Shown: piece by piece, positions 41,297-50,600 of the stretch
Layout: each line of letters opens with the position of its first letter
Numbering within the stretch: the first letter of the stretch is position 1
Origin: JAEZDR01 sp039811185
Lineage (GTDB): Bacteria; Bacteroidota; Bacteroidia; Chitinophagales; Chitinophagaceae
DNA: 64,000 nucleotides
Direction: 5' to 3'
NCBI GenBank assembly: GCA_039811185.1
Contig: JBDHYF010000002.1
Coordinates: 248,001 to 312,000, forward strand
The notes under the pieces: model-generated
What the model was told of the DNA's origin: nothing
The model's database searches: none
Seen by the model: only the letters and a program-made list of their open reading frames with translations
Translations under genes and position numbers: made by a program

Positions 41297-43168
41297 ATGA
41301 TTCATTTCGATCTTCCCAAACAAAAATCTTCCATCATCAAAGTAATTGGTGTGGGAGGCGGAGGAAGCAACGCCGTAAATTTTATGTTTACCCAAAGCAT
41401 TGAAGGTGTTGACTTCATTATCTGCAACACAGACGCCAAAGCGCTTGAACAAAGCCGCATTCCAAACAAAATTCAACTGGGGCCACATCTTACGCAGGGC
41501 CTTGGTGCCGGCGCCAATCCCGAAATTGGCAAGCAGGCCACAGAAGAATCGCTGGATGAGATAAAAAAGATTCTCGAAGTAAATACCAAGATGGCATTTA
41601 TCTGTGCCGGAATGGGCGGTGGTACCGGAACCGGCGGTGCGCCAATCGTTGCAAAAATTTGTCGCGACTTAGGCATTCTAACCGTTGGCATTGTAACCAC
41701 TCCATTCGGCTTTGAAGGGCCGCGCAGGCATCAGCAAGCCGAATTGGGCATAAAAGAATTAAAGCCGTTTGTAGATACGCTGCTTGTTATCAGTAACGAT
41801 AAACTTAGGGCGCAATACGGAAACCTGAAAATGAAAGAAGCTTTTTGTAAAGCGGATAATGTATTGGCAACGGCTGCAAAATGTATCACCGACATCATTA
41901 ACAGCACCGGCCACATTATTGTAGATTTTGCCGACGTATGTACCGTAATGAAAAACGGCGGTGTAGCCATTTTGGGGAAAGCCGAAGTTGCGGGCGAAGA
42001 CCGTGCGCAGCAGGCAATTGAAGAAGCGCTGAACTCGCCATTGCTGAACGACAGCGACATTCGCGGCGCAAAATGGATTCTCATAAACATCAACAGTGCG
42101 GAAGGCGATCATGAATGTACGATGGATGAACTGGAAATCATCAACAACCATCTGCGCATGCAGGCAGGCGAAAATTCCGATGTAATTGTGGGCACCGGCT
42201 ACGACAACGAACTGGAAGATAAAATTGGGATTACGCTGATTGCCACCGGCTTCGAACACAAAGATCCGTTTCATGTAAAAGCTGCAAAGCCGGAAGTGCA
42301 ACAAGCGCCTCAAAAGGTTTTTATGCCCTTGAATTTAGACACGCAGAAAGCTGCTGTTGCTGAAACGCCGGCAGCTACGGCAAAGGCTCAGTCCGAGCCG
42401 GTGAAAGATGCACTGGAGCCGGTTTTGGTGGAGTCGCCGGTTCAAATTCAGCCGGTGATAGAGCCAGTGATTCAGCGAAGCGATTACGACGATCGTCCGG
42501 TGATGTTTGAACTGAGCACCGATATTCCGGAGGAAAAGCCTGTTGTGAGCGCGCCCACAGAACCAAATGAAATGGGGATGAAGATGGTAGAGAAGCAGGA
42601 AGCGGAAATGCCTTCAGCGGTACCGGAGTTTTTAAAACGACCTACCAATATTTATACATCGGCACTGAACACCGGTGCGCCGGCACAGCCCGCTGCACAA
42701 GAAGTGAAAAAAGATGAAATCACTTTTATTCCGCCGATAGCGAACGACGCATCTAATATAAATATGGATGACTACTTCAATAAGCCGCAGTCGTCATCAC
42801 CCGTTTTAAACTCCAATCCTACTGAAGAAACGAGAGAATTTGAGATGATTATCAAAGACAATAGCGAGCCCGCCATGCACCTACCCATGCAGAATGAAAT
42901 TTATGATGAGGTTGCAGACGAGCAAAAAAGAAAAGCGCAAGACCGTATCCAAAAGTTGAGGAACATTTCGTTTACCGTAAACGGTGGCGAGGCGAACAGC
43001 GAGTTTGATACCGTTCCTGCTTATGTAAGAAGAAGCATGGCCATTGGCAATATGCTTACCTCGCCCGAAAAATTTTACAGTAACTATACTGTAAAAACGG
43101 ACGAGAACAGCGATCAGGCGCAGATTTCCACCATCAATACTTTTATGGATGGTAAAAAGCCTGACTGA
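41297..43168 (+). CDS. ftsZ: Cell division protein FtsZ with long C-terminal extension
   Basis: FtsZ is the tubulin-like GTPase that forms the division ring. Residues about 10-330 are the GTPase core, with GVGGGGSNAV, the tubulin signature GGGTGTG (107-113) and the NADFADV-like IIVDFADVCTVM T7 loop region. At 623 residues it is far longer than E. coli FtsZ (383), owing to a disordered Pro/Glu/Ala-rich linker of about 240 residues. A motif resembling the FtsA-binding C-terminal peptide, TVPAYVRR, is at about 572-579. It is followed by 44 more residues ending in MDGKKPD. The last gene of the dcw cluster. Confidence 0.97.
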   Translation: MIHFDLPKQKSSIIKVIGVGGGGSNAVNFMFTQSIEGVDFIICNTDAKALEQSRIPNKIQLGPHLTQGLGAGANPEIGKQATEESLDEIKKILEVNTKMAFICAGMGGGTGTGGAPIVAKICRDLGILTVGIVTTPFGFEGPRRHQQAELGIKELKPFVDTLLVISNDKLRAQYGNLKMKEAFCKADNVLATAAKCITDIINSTGHIIVDFADVCTVMKNGGVAILGKAEVAGEDRAQQAIEEALNSPLLNDSDIRGAKWILININSAEGDHECTMDELEIINNHLRMQAGENSDVIVGTGYDNELEDKIGITLIATGFEHKDPFHVKAAKPEVQQAPQKVFMPLNLDTQKAAVAETPAATAKAQSEPVKDALEPVLVESPVQIQPVIEPVIQRSDYDDRPVMFELSTDIPEEKPVVSAPTEPNEMGMKMVEKQEAEMPSAVPEFLKRPTNIYTSALNTGAPAQPAAQEVKKDEITFIPPIANDASNINMDDYFNKPQSSSPVLNSNPTEETREFEMIIKDNSEPAMHLPMQNEIYDEVADEQKRKAQDRIQKLRNISFTVNGGEANSEFDTVPAYVRRSMAIGNMLTSPEKFYSNYTVKTDENSDQAQISTINTFMDGKKPD

Positions 43169-43193
43169 TTCATGTTTGTGTTTTTGTTGTGGA

Positions 43194-43221
43194 GGGATTG
43201 CATTTTGCAATCCCTTTTTTT
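43194..43221 (+). terminator. Terminator of the dcw cluster after ftsZ
   Basis: GGGATTGCA (43194-43202) pairs with TGCAATCCC (43206-43214) around a 3-base loop and is followed by seven T residues. It starts 26 bases after the ftsZ stop. This is the only good intrinsic terminator seen between mraZ and this point. Confidence 0.88.
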
Positions 43222-43254
43222 ATAAAAAGAAAATGACGGCATTGCGGCCGTCAT
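43216..43254 (-). terminator. Terminator of the citrate synthase gene
   Basis: ATGACGGC (43233-43240) pairs with GCCGTCAT (43247-43254). Read leftward it is followed by a U-rich stretch. It lies 26 bases beyond the gltA stop, back to back with the ftsZ terminator. Confidence 0.75.
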
Positions 43255-43279
43255 CAATATTATAGGAAAAGAAGATTAG

Positions 43280-44605
43280 TTAATCGCCCCAAATTTCATC
43301 GTTGCCCGCCAGCCATCTTTTAACGGCGGCTGTGGTAACGCTCTTCGGCCTTTCGAGCGGAAACCCGAGGGCGCGGTCCCAGCAAAGGCTCGATAGTACA
43401 CCAAGCGCGCGGCTGACAGCAAATAAAACGGTGTAAAATTCGTATTCAACAAATCCATAGTGTACGAGTAAAGCGCCGCTGTGCGCATCCACATTCGGCC
43501 ATGGGTTTTTAATTTTTCCGAGCGACTGAAGAATCGGCGGAACGGTTTCATAAATGTTCCAAACCGTTTTTACCAGCGGATCATCCGGCATATGTTTTTT
43601 ACCAAACTCCATCTGCGCTGTAAATCGCGGGTCGGTTTTTCTCAACACTGCATGGCCGTATCCCGGAACTACTTTTCCGCTTTGAAGTGTTTCCTGCACA
43701 TACTGAGCTATTTGTTCCGATGTAGGCTCCTCAGTTTGCAAATGGTTCCTCATCTCAAAAATCCACTTAATCACTTCCTGATTTGCCAGGCCGTGCAATG
43801 GGCCTGCCAGTCCGGCCATTCCTGCTGCATAGCTCAGGTAAGGGTCGCTAAGAGCCGATCCTACAAGGTGGGTGGTATGTGCAGATACATTACCACCTTC
43901 GTGGTCGGCATGAATCGTCATATACAAACGCATCAGCTCGTAAAAGCTTTCGTCTTCGTAGCCCATCATGTGGGCAAAATTGCCGGCCCAGTCGAGCAAT
44001 CCGTTTGGTTGAATATGTTCGTTTTTGTGATATTTTCTGCGATATACGTAAGCTGCAATGCGGGGAAGGCGGGCAATTAAATCAATGGCATCATCGTAAA
44101 CATACTGCCAGTGGTCTTTTTTGTTCACGCCTTTTGCGTAGGCTTTTGCAAAATTGCTTTCGGTTTGCAATGCAAGTACTCCGGTAATAAACATCGTCAT
44201 GGGATGCGTATTCAACGGAAGCGCATCAATGGTGGCAAACACATGGTTGGGAACGTGGCTTCTTCGCTGCCATACAGACGTTAAATGATGTACATCTCCC
44301 TCTTCCGGAAGTTCGTTCACTAACATTAAATAAAATAAGCCTTCGGGAAGCGGTTCGTTGCCTCCTTCTGCTTTTGGAAGTTTCTTTTGCAGTTCGGGAA
44401 TTGAATATCCGCGGAAACGAATGCCTTCTTGTGCATCTAATAAACTTGTTTCGGTAACGAGGCCGGTTATACCGCGCATTCCCTGATAAATCTGAGCAAG
44501 GGTAACTTCTCCAATTTTTCTGTTTCCATGTTCTTTTAAAAGGTCTTTAATTTCATTATTGGCAGCTTCGGCTTTCTCACGAAACTTTTCTTTAACCATT
44601 CCCAT
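43280..44605 (-). CDS. gltA: Citrate synthase, mitochondrial (eukaryotic) type
   Basis: Citrate synthase condenses acetyl-CoA and oxaloacetate at the entry to the TCA cycle. This 441-residue protein resembles the eukaryotic mitochondrial enzyme more than E. coli GltA. It has GPLHGLANQEVIKWI, VVPGYGHAVLRKTDPRFT, NVDAHSGALLVHYG, FAVSRALGVLSSL and RALGFPLERPKS. The catalytic residues are His271, His318 and Asp373, almost the same numbering as His274, His320 and Asp375 of the pig enzyme. The NADH-sensitive N-terminal domain of E. coli GltA is missing. The start could be ATG 44605 or 44599. Upstream in-frame codons to 44653 look non-coding. Confidence 0.94.
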   Translation of the reverse strand: MGMVKEKFREKAEAANNEIKDLLKEHGNRKIGEVTLAQIYQGMRGITGLVTETSLLDAQEGIRFRGYSIPELQKKLPKAEGGNEPLPEGLFYLMLVNELPEEGDVHHLTSVWQRRSHVPNHVFATIDALPLNTHPMTMFITGVLALQTESNFAKAYAKGVNKKDHWQYVYDDAIDLIARLPRIAAYVYRRKYHKNEHIQPNGLLDWAGNFAHMMGYEDESFYELMRLYMTIHADHEGGNVSAHTTHLVGSALSDPYLSYAAGMAGLAGPLHGLANQEVIKWIFEMRNHLQTEEPTSEQIAQYVQETLQSGKVVPGYGHAVLRKTDPRFTAQMEFGKKHMPDDPLVKTVWNIYETVPPILQSLGKIKNPWPNVDAHSGALLVHYGFVEYEFYTVLFAVSRALGVLSSLCWDRALGFPLERPKSVTTAAVKRWLAGNDEIWGD

Positions 44606-44948
44606 TGTTGACGTATTTAAAAATGTTAGCTTAAGAAATATTGTAACAAACACAGGAGCTTTTAATCCGTTTTACGCCTCTGGAAAAAGGCATCAGTTTA
44701 AAAAAGATGTGATAACAGCCGGTGCTTGTTTAACTGCCGCTAAAGGTATAATAAGTTGGGCGCACAACAAAATAGTTAGAAGTTTTTGAAGGATGATGCA
44801 GTACGTTTTTTGGGATTGGCTATGAATGATTTTGATTGACGATTTTTGATTGATCGATTGATGACTTAAGATTGATGACTGACGATTTCTGATTGAAGAT
44901 TGATCGGGTGATGAGGTATGAGATCGCCTTGAATGGGAGTTGATGATG
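44606..44948. other. Intergenic region between gltA and a sensor kinase gene
   Basis: This 343-base stretch has no supported gene. It carries the 5' region of gltA (no clear -7 box found) and the repeat tract at 44827-44920. ORFs crossing it have no domain or signal support. Confidence 0.5.
44827..44920. repeat. Degenerate GATTGA-type short repeats
   Basis: The stretch is made of imperfect copies of GATTGA, TGATTGA and GACGATTT units. Examples are TTTGATTGACGATTTTTGA, then TCGATTGATGAC, AGATTGATGACTGACGATTT and CTGATTGAAGATTGATC. It lies just beyond the stop of the minus-strand sensor kinase gene. It is simple-sequence-like with no coding potential and no hairpin terminator. Confidence 0.6.
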
Positions 44949-46301
44949 TCACGACGCATCGGGAAGGCCCACCGTAAAGCAACTGCCTTTTCCCTCTTCA
45001 CTTTTCACGCAAATGCTGCCGTTGTTTTGCTCAACAAATTCTTTGCAGAGTATCAGTCCGAGGCCTGTGCCTTTCTCACGTCCGGTTCCTTCCGTCGACG
45101 TTTTGTATTCAATTTCAAACAACCGCTTTTGCGTATCCGTTGGCATGCCCACCCCATCGTCGCAAATCGTAATCAGCACCTCAGATGCTTCTTTCTTTAC
45201 TGCTATTTCTATTTTGCCGTTTTTGTTACAATACTTTACAGCGTTGGTAAGGAGGTTTCTGAAAACAGTGTTCATCATTTCGCGGTCGGCGTTTACGGTG
45301 CCCTGATCGAGAAATTGAAATTTCACACTGATGTTTTTGTTTTTGATCATTGCATCCTGAAGCGCCACATTGTAATGAAGTAATTCTGCAACGGACAGCC
45401 TTTCCGGATTCGTGATTAGCTTGCCCGTTTTGTTTTTCGACCACAACAGCAGGTTCTCGAGCAGCGCCGCCGTTTGGAGCAGACTGGTGGATAAAATTTG
45501 AGTAAAGTAAATCCTGTCTTCTTCGGGCATCATCTTGTCATCACACAAAATTTGCGCAACTGAAATGCTGTTGTTTACATTCCCGCGTAAATCGTGCGAA
45601 ATGATGGAAAGAAACTTGTCCTTCGCTGCATTTCGCTCCCGAAGCTCACCATTAAGAATTTCCATCTTTTCCTTTTGAGCAGCAATAATGGCCTTCTGCT
45701 TTAACGACCGGGTTTTATTCATCCAAAATACAGCGGAGATTACCATGCAGCCCAAAAGAAATGCTCCTCCGTTTACAATGTTGCTTAGCAGAAAGGTTTC
45801 GTTTGCCTGCGTTTGTTGCATTCCTGCATAAAACAGCACGAACGATAAAGAAAAAATAACGATGCTGGTGAGGGGCTTTACGTAAAAAGCCACGGCAACA
45901 ATGATGGCATTGATTACAAAAGCATTGATGGCCGGCGTTACCCGCTGATCGATAAGAACCGCTGCAAGCCCCCATAAAATGATGAAACAGTATTCTGTGA
46001 TGGTTAAGGCAGCGGCCCACCAGCTTTGTTGGCGGTTGGAATAAAAAAGAAACAAGGCAGTGAGCAGCAGTGCCGCATTCACCACCGCCAACGACACGTG
46101 GAGTAAAAAAATACTTTGCGCCCATGCGCTTTCCGAACCATCGGTGCTGTTCGCTTTTTTAAAAAAGAAAACAGCAACAAAACAAACATTGATAATAAAA
46201 GAAGCCGAAGTAGCATATAAAACCCGCTTAAAATTAATTAAACGGATTTCGTTCAACAAATGGGGAGATGAGGACAGACGCTGGAAACTTTCGCTCGGCA
46301 T
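44949..46301 (-). CDS. Membrane sensor histidine kinase with six-helix N-terminal domain
   Basis: The 450-residue kinase has about six membrane helices in residues 28-195, with only short loops between. The sensor therefore probably works within the membrane. A short coiled coil leads to the DHp domain with His236 in SHDLRGNVN. The ATPase domain has FRNLLTNAVKYCN, DDGVGMP and GTGLGLILCKEF. No response regulator is next to it. It starts 12 bases after the ribBA stop and is probably cotranscribed with ribBA, but a functional link to riboflavin is not evident. Confidence 0.88.
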   Translation of the reverse strand: MPSESFQRLSSSPHLLNEIRLINFKRVLYATSASFIINVCFVAVFFFKKANSTDGSESAWAQSIFLLHVSLAVVNAALLLTALFLFYSNRQQSWWAAALTITEYCFIILWGLAAVLIDQRVTPAINAFVINAIIVAVAFYVKPLTSIVIFSLSFVLFYAGMQQTQANETFLLSNIVNGGAFLLGCMVISAVFWMNKTRSLKQKAIIAAQKEKMEILNGELRERNAAKDKFLSIISHDLRGNVNNSISVAQILCDDKMMPEEDRIYFTQILSTSLLQTAALLENLLLWSKNKTGKLITNPERLSVAELLHYNVALQDAMIKNKNISVKFQFLDQGTVNADREMMNTVFRNLLTNAVKYCNKNGKIEIAVKKEASEVLITICDDGVGMPTDTQKRLFEIEYKTSTEGTGREKGTGLGLILCKEFVEQNNGSICVKSEEGKGSCFTVGLPDAS

Positions 46302-46313
46302 TATGGAGCAATG

Positions 46314-47513
46314 TTAGCGCAAAATTTCGTGTCCTAACTTATCCCTTTTCGTCTGTAAGTATTTCCGATTATGATCGTTTGGTTCTATTTCAATAGGAAC
46401 AATTTCCACAATCTCAAGGCCATATCCGTTTAAGCCGGCGCGCTTGCGCGGGTTATTGCTCATCAGTTTTAGCTTCGAGATGTTGAGGTGCCTCAATATT
46501 TGTGCGCCAACGCCGTAATCTCTTTCGTCCATTTTAAAGCCCAGATGGATATTGGCTTCCACGGTGTCCATTCCTTCTTCCTGGAGTTTGTAAGATTTCA
46601 GCTTGTTTACCAGTCCGATTCCCCTGCCTTCCTGATTCATGTACAGGATACACCCGCGGCCCTCCGCTTCAACCATTTGCATGGCTTTATGAAGTTGGTC
46701 GCCGCAGTCGCATCGGAAGCTTCCTAAAATGTCGCCTGTAAAACAACTGGAATGCACCCGTGTTAATACGGGTTCGTTTGTTGCCCACTCGCCTTTTATC
46801 AAAGCAAGATGGTTCATGCCGGTCAGCTTCTCCATAAAAGAAACAAGGGTAAAGTCGCCATATTTTGTGGGCATGTTTACTCTAACAAGTTCTTCAATGA
46901 GCGACTCTTTTTTTAGCCGGTATTCGATTAGGTCTTTTATGGAAACTATTTTAAGATCCAGTTTTTGTGCAATGCTTTCCAGTTGAGGGAGTCGTGCCAT
47001 GGTTCCGTCTTCGTTCATAATTTCTACGAGTACGCCTGCTTCTTCAAAGCCGGCGAGGCGGGAGAGGTCAACGGCTGCTTCTGTGTGCCCTGCTCTGCGC
47101 AGTACACCTCCGTCTTTCGCCATCAGGGGAAAAATATGCCCCGGCCTGCCTAAGTGCGACGGCTGTGTTTTCGGATTAATGAGCGCTTGAATGGTAGCAG
47201 CGCGGTCGTGGGCACTGATGCCGGTAGTAGTTCCGTTGCCAATCAGGTCAACCGACACCGTAAAAGCGGTTTCGTGTAAAGAAGTGTTTGAGGAAACCAT
47301 TGGTTGCAACTCAAGTTCGGCACAACGCCGGCCGGTAAGTGCAACGCAAATTAATCCACGGCCTTCGCGGGCCATAAAGTTGATTACTTCGGGTGTAATG
47401 TTGCGGGCGGCAGTAATAAAATCGCCTTCATTCTCACGATCCTCGTCATCTACAACGATCACCATTTTTCCGGCTTTAATATCGGCAATGGCACTTTCAA
47501 TTGAGTTAAGCAT
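46314..47513 (-). CDS. ribBA: Bifunctional DHBP synthase / GTP cyclohydrolase II
   Basis: RibBA makes both precursors of riboflavin. Residues about 1-200 are the DHBP synthase, with DDEDRENEGDFI, ISAHDRAATI, GRPGHIFPL and RAGHTEAAVDL. Residues about 205-399 are GTP cyclohydrolase II, with its zinc site CFTGDILGSFRCDC. YMNQEGRGIGLVNKL and GVGAQILRHL follow. Both halves keep their catalytic motifs. At 399 residues the length is standard. The -7 box is 5 bases upstream of the ATG. I see no FMN riboswitch in the 129-base upstream gap. Confidence 0.96.
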   Translation of the reverse strand: MLNSIESAIADIKAGKMVIVVDDEDRENEGDFITAARNITPEVINFMAREGRGLICVALTGRRCAELELQPMVSSNTSLHETAFTVSVDLIGNGTTTGISAHDRAATIQALINPKTQPSHLGRPGHIFPLMAKDGGVLRRAGHTEAAVDLSRLAGFEEAGVLVEIMNEDGTMARLPQLESIAQKLDLKIVSIKDLIEYRLKKESLIEELVRVNMPTKYGDFTLVSFMEKLTGMNHLALIKGEWATNEPVLTRVHSSCFTGDILGSFRCDCGDQLHKAMQMVEAEGRGCILYMNQEGRGIGLVNKLKSYKLQEEGMDTVEANIHLGFKMDERDYGVGAQILRHLNISKLKLMSNNPRKRAGLNGYGLEIVEIVPIEIEPNDHNRKYLQTKRDKLGHEILR

Positions 47514-47518
47514 AGCAG

Positions 47519-47526
47519 CAAAATTA
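47519..47526 (-). promoter_or_regulatory. -7 box of ribBA, 5 bases from the start codon
   Basis: The minus strand reads TAATTTTG, a TAnnTTTG match, with five bases (CTGCT) before the ATG at 47513. The spacing suggests a leaderless or nearly leaderless transcript and leaves no room for a leader-encoded riboswitch. Confidence 0.55.
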
Positions 47527-47614
47527 ATCTCAAAACCGTTGAGAACATTTTTTTTACACGAGCGGCATCCGCTAAAATTGTTAATACTTTGTTGGGGTTT
47601 GACAGATTATTTAC

Positions 47615-47627
47615 TTTCTTTGCGGCT
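47615..47627 (+). promoter_or_regulatory. Promoter-like element of the Oar-like gene
   Basis: TTTCTTTGCGGCT contains a -7-like TTTCTTTG box 20 bases upstream of the ATG at 47643. The same 13 bases occur upstream of grpE at 51014-51026, followed in both by a similar CAAA and CCAT arrangement. Confidence 0.4.
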
Positions 47628-47642
47628 TACAAAACCATATTT

Positions 47643-50600
47643 ATGCTTAAGAGAATTGCTACACTACTATTGTTTAGTATTTCCTTTCTATTTATGCAGG
47701 CTCAGGTAACTACGAGTAGCATAACGGGCGTTATTAAAGATGTAAATGATAACGGTTTAGAAGGGGCTTCTGTTACTGCTACCCACTTGCCTTCGGGTTC
47801 GGTTTACAGCACAATTTCCAAGAAGGGCGGAAACTTTAACTTACCTGCCTTAAGAATTGGCGGACCTTACACGCTTACTGTTACTTATGTAGGCTACCAA
47901 ACGCAAACCCTGGAGGACATTAAACTGTCGCTCGGTGTGCCGTTCAGCGCAAACATTGTTATGGGCAGCGATGCAAAAGACATCGGAAATGTAATGGTTT
48001 CAACGGTGAAAACCCGCAGAACGCAACTCGATAAAACGGGCGCGTCAACTGTTGTGGGACAACAACAGATTCAAACCATTCCTACCATTTCCAGAAGTAT
48101 ATCCGATTTAACCAAGCTAACGCCTCAGGCAAACGGAAACAATTTTGCCGGCCGCGATGCCCGATATAATAATATTATGGTAGATGGCGCTAATCTCAAC
48201 AACAACTTTGGTTTATCGAACGATCCGATGCCGGGAGGAGGCAATCAGCCGATTTCATTAGATGCTTACGATGAGATTGCTGTTAACATTGCGCCTTATG
48301 ATGTAAGGCAGTCGGGCTTTACAGGAGCAGGAATTACTGCGGTTACAAAAAGCGGGACAAACGATTTTCATGGTACAGCCTATATGTACTGGAGAAATGA
48401 AAAAAACAACGGTACGAAAGTGAGAGACTTCGACCTTGGTAATCAGCCGCTCGATCAAAAGAAAAACTATGGCGTTGCATTAGGCGGCCCAATCGTGAAA
48501 AACAAATTGTTCTTCTTCGTAAACTACGACTACGAAACCCGCGAATTCCCGGGTATCGGTTTTAGCCCGGCAGGCGGTTCCGGAGCGGGAACAGTAAGCA
48601 CTACGCACGTAGATTCGCTGGCAAAGCTGTCAAACTACCTCATGTCGAAATACGGATATGAAACCGGCGCTTACGATAACTTCTCCAGCTTTCAGGCAAA
48701 AAACCGTAAGATCCTCGGTAAAATTGACTGGAATATCAGCAATCAGCATAAGCTCACTTTGAAATATTCCGACTTCAAAAGCGAAAATGATGTTGCCTTA
48801 AACAACACCAGCGTTCCAAATGGCGGCGGATTTACGCCTCCGGGTAGCGGTTCCAGCATTACCCGGATGCCAAACAATCGCTTTGGGCCAAAATCAATGT
48901 CGTTTGCGAATTCAAACTATGGCTTCGAAGATGTTGTACGTTCCGCGTCAATTGAGCTGAATTCTAACTTCCGCGGCAAATTCGCCAACCAGTTGCTTGG
49001 AAGCTTCACCAAAGTAAAATCTACCCGCGTGTCGCCAAGTACAGTTTTCCCGTTTGTTGACATCTTAAATAACAACGGACAAAACTATATGAGCTTTGGT
49101 TACGAGCCTTATTCTTATAATAATGATGTGGTGAATGATATCTATACCATCACCAACAACTTTACCTGGTTTGCCGGAAAACATACCATTACGGCGGGTG
49201 GTACTTACGAATATCAAAAAGTAGGAAATATGTTTATGGCAGGGTCGCAGAGCTATTATGTGTTTAACAGCCTTGCCGACTTTATGAATAACAAAGCGCC
49301 GGTTTATTACGCTTATACTTATTCACTTGTGCCCGGACAAAAAGCCGTGTACTCTGCGGAGCTAAAGGTGGCACAGCTCGGAGCATATATTCAGGACGAA
49401 TGGAACATCAATTCAAAGCTGAAACTCACTTACGGCATCAGGGTTGATAAACCCATTTACATGGAGAAGCCGATTGAGAATCCAACAATCACTGCGCTTA
49501 CCTTCCCCGACAAAAATGGCGCACCTAAAAACTACACTACCGGATTGTGGCCAGTTGGAAGAACGATGTACAGCCCCAGAGTTGGTTTCCGTTATGATAT
49601 AGATGGTGATAAGAAAAACATATTCCGTGGCGGAACCGGCATTTTCACCGGAAAAATTCCGTTTGTTTGGTTAACAAATATGCCTACCAACAGTGGTATG
49701 TATCAGTTTGGCGCAAGCGTAACCAGCCCGGCTGCTCTTCAAAATTATTTGTTTAATCCTAACCCGGATGCTTATCAGGCCAACTTCCCCAACACTGCCG
49801 GCACTTCTTATCCGTCAAGCCTTGTGTTGATTGACAGAGACTTTAAATTCCCGCAAGTTTGGAGAACCAATTTGGCCTTCGATAAAAATCTTGGCAACGG
49901 ATGGACGGCCACCGTAGAGGCAATCTATACAAAAGATATCAACGCCGTTTATATGCGGAACGCTAACCAGAAGCCAACCAACAGCAACCTTTACGGTGCA
50001 GATAACCGACCTTCTTTTAAACCGGCTACAGTGGCATCGAGAAGAATTTACAGCAACATCTCCAACGCAATTGTATTGGAGAACACCGATAAAGGCAAAT
50101 CGTTCAGCTTTACTGCTCAGTTAAGCAAAGCGTTTACAAACGGCTTTTACGGATCGATAGCCTATACATACACCGCGGTTGGCGAAGTTACCGCCAACCC
50201 GGGCTCTCAGGCGGCTTCAGTTTGGAATAACAACCCTACAGTAGGAACCCAAAATGATCAGGAACTTGCGTATTCAGCATACGCTGTACCGCACCGCCTT
50301 GTTGGTTATGTTAGCTACAGAAAAGAATACCTAAAGCATCTTGCTACCACTTTAACGCTTTTCTGGGACGGATCTGCTCAAAATAACTACAGCTATATAG
50401 TTAACGGCGACTTAAACGGCGACGGTAACAACACCACCGATTTAATGTATGTTCCAAATAATCCTGGCGAAATTCTGTTTACGAATAAAACAGTGAACGG
50501 TGTTACCTTCACTGCCGCACAACAGAGCGCAGCCTTCTTTGAGTTAGTGGAGAACACTCCTTATTTAAGCCAGAACAAAGGAAAATACGCCGAAAGAAAC

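Noticed and set aside
47514..47642. FMN riboswitch upstream of ribBA
   Set aside because: The gap is 129 bases, the promoter box is 5 bases from the start codon, and no RFN-element motifs are visible.
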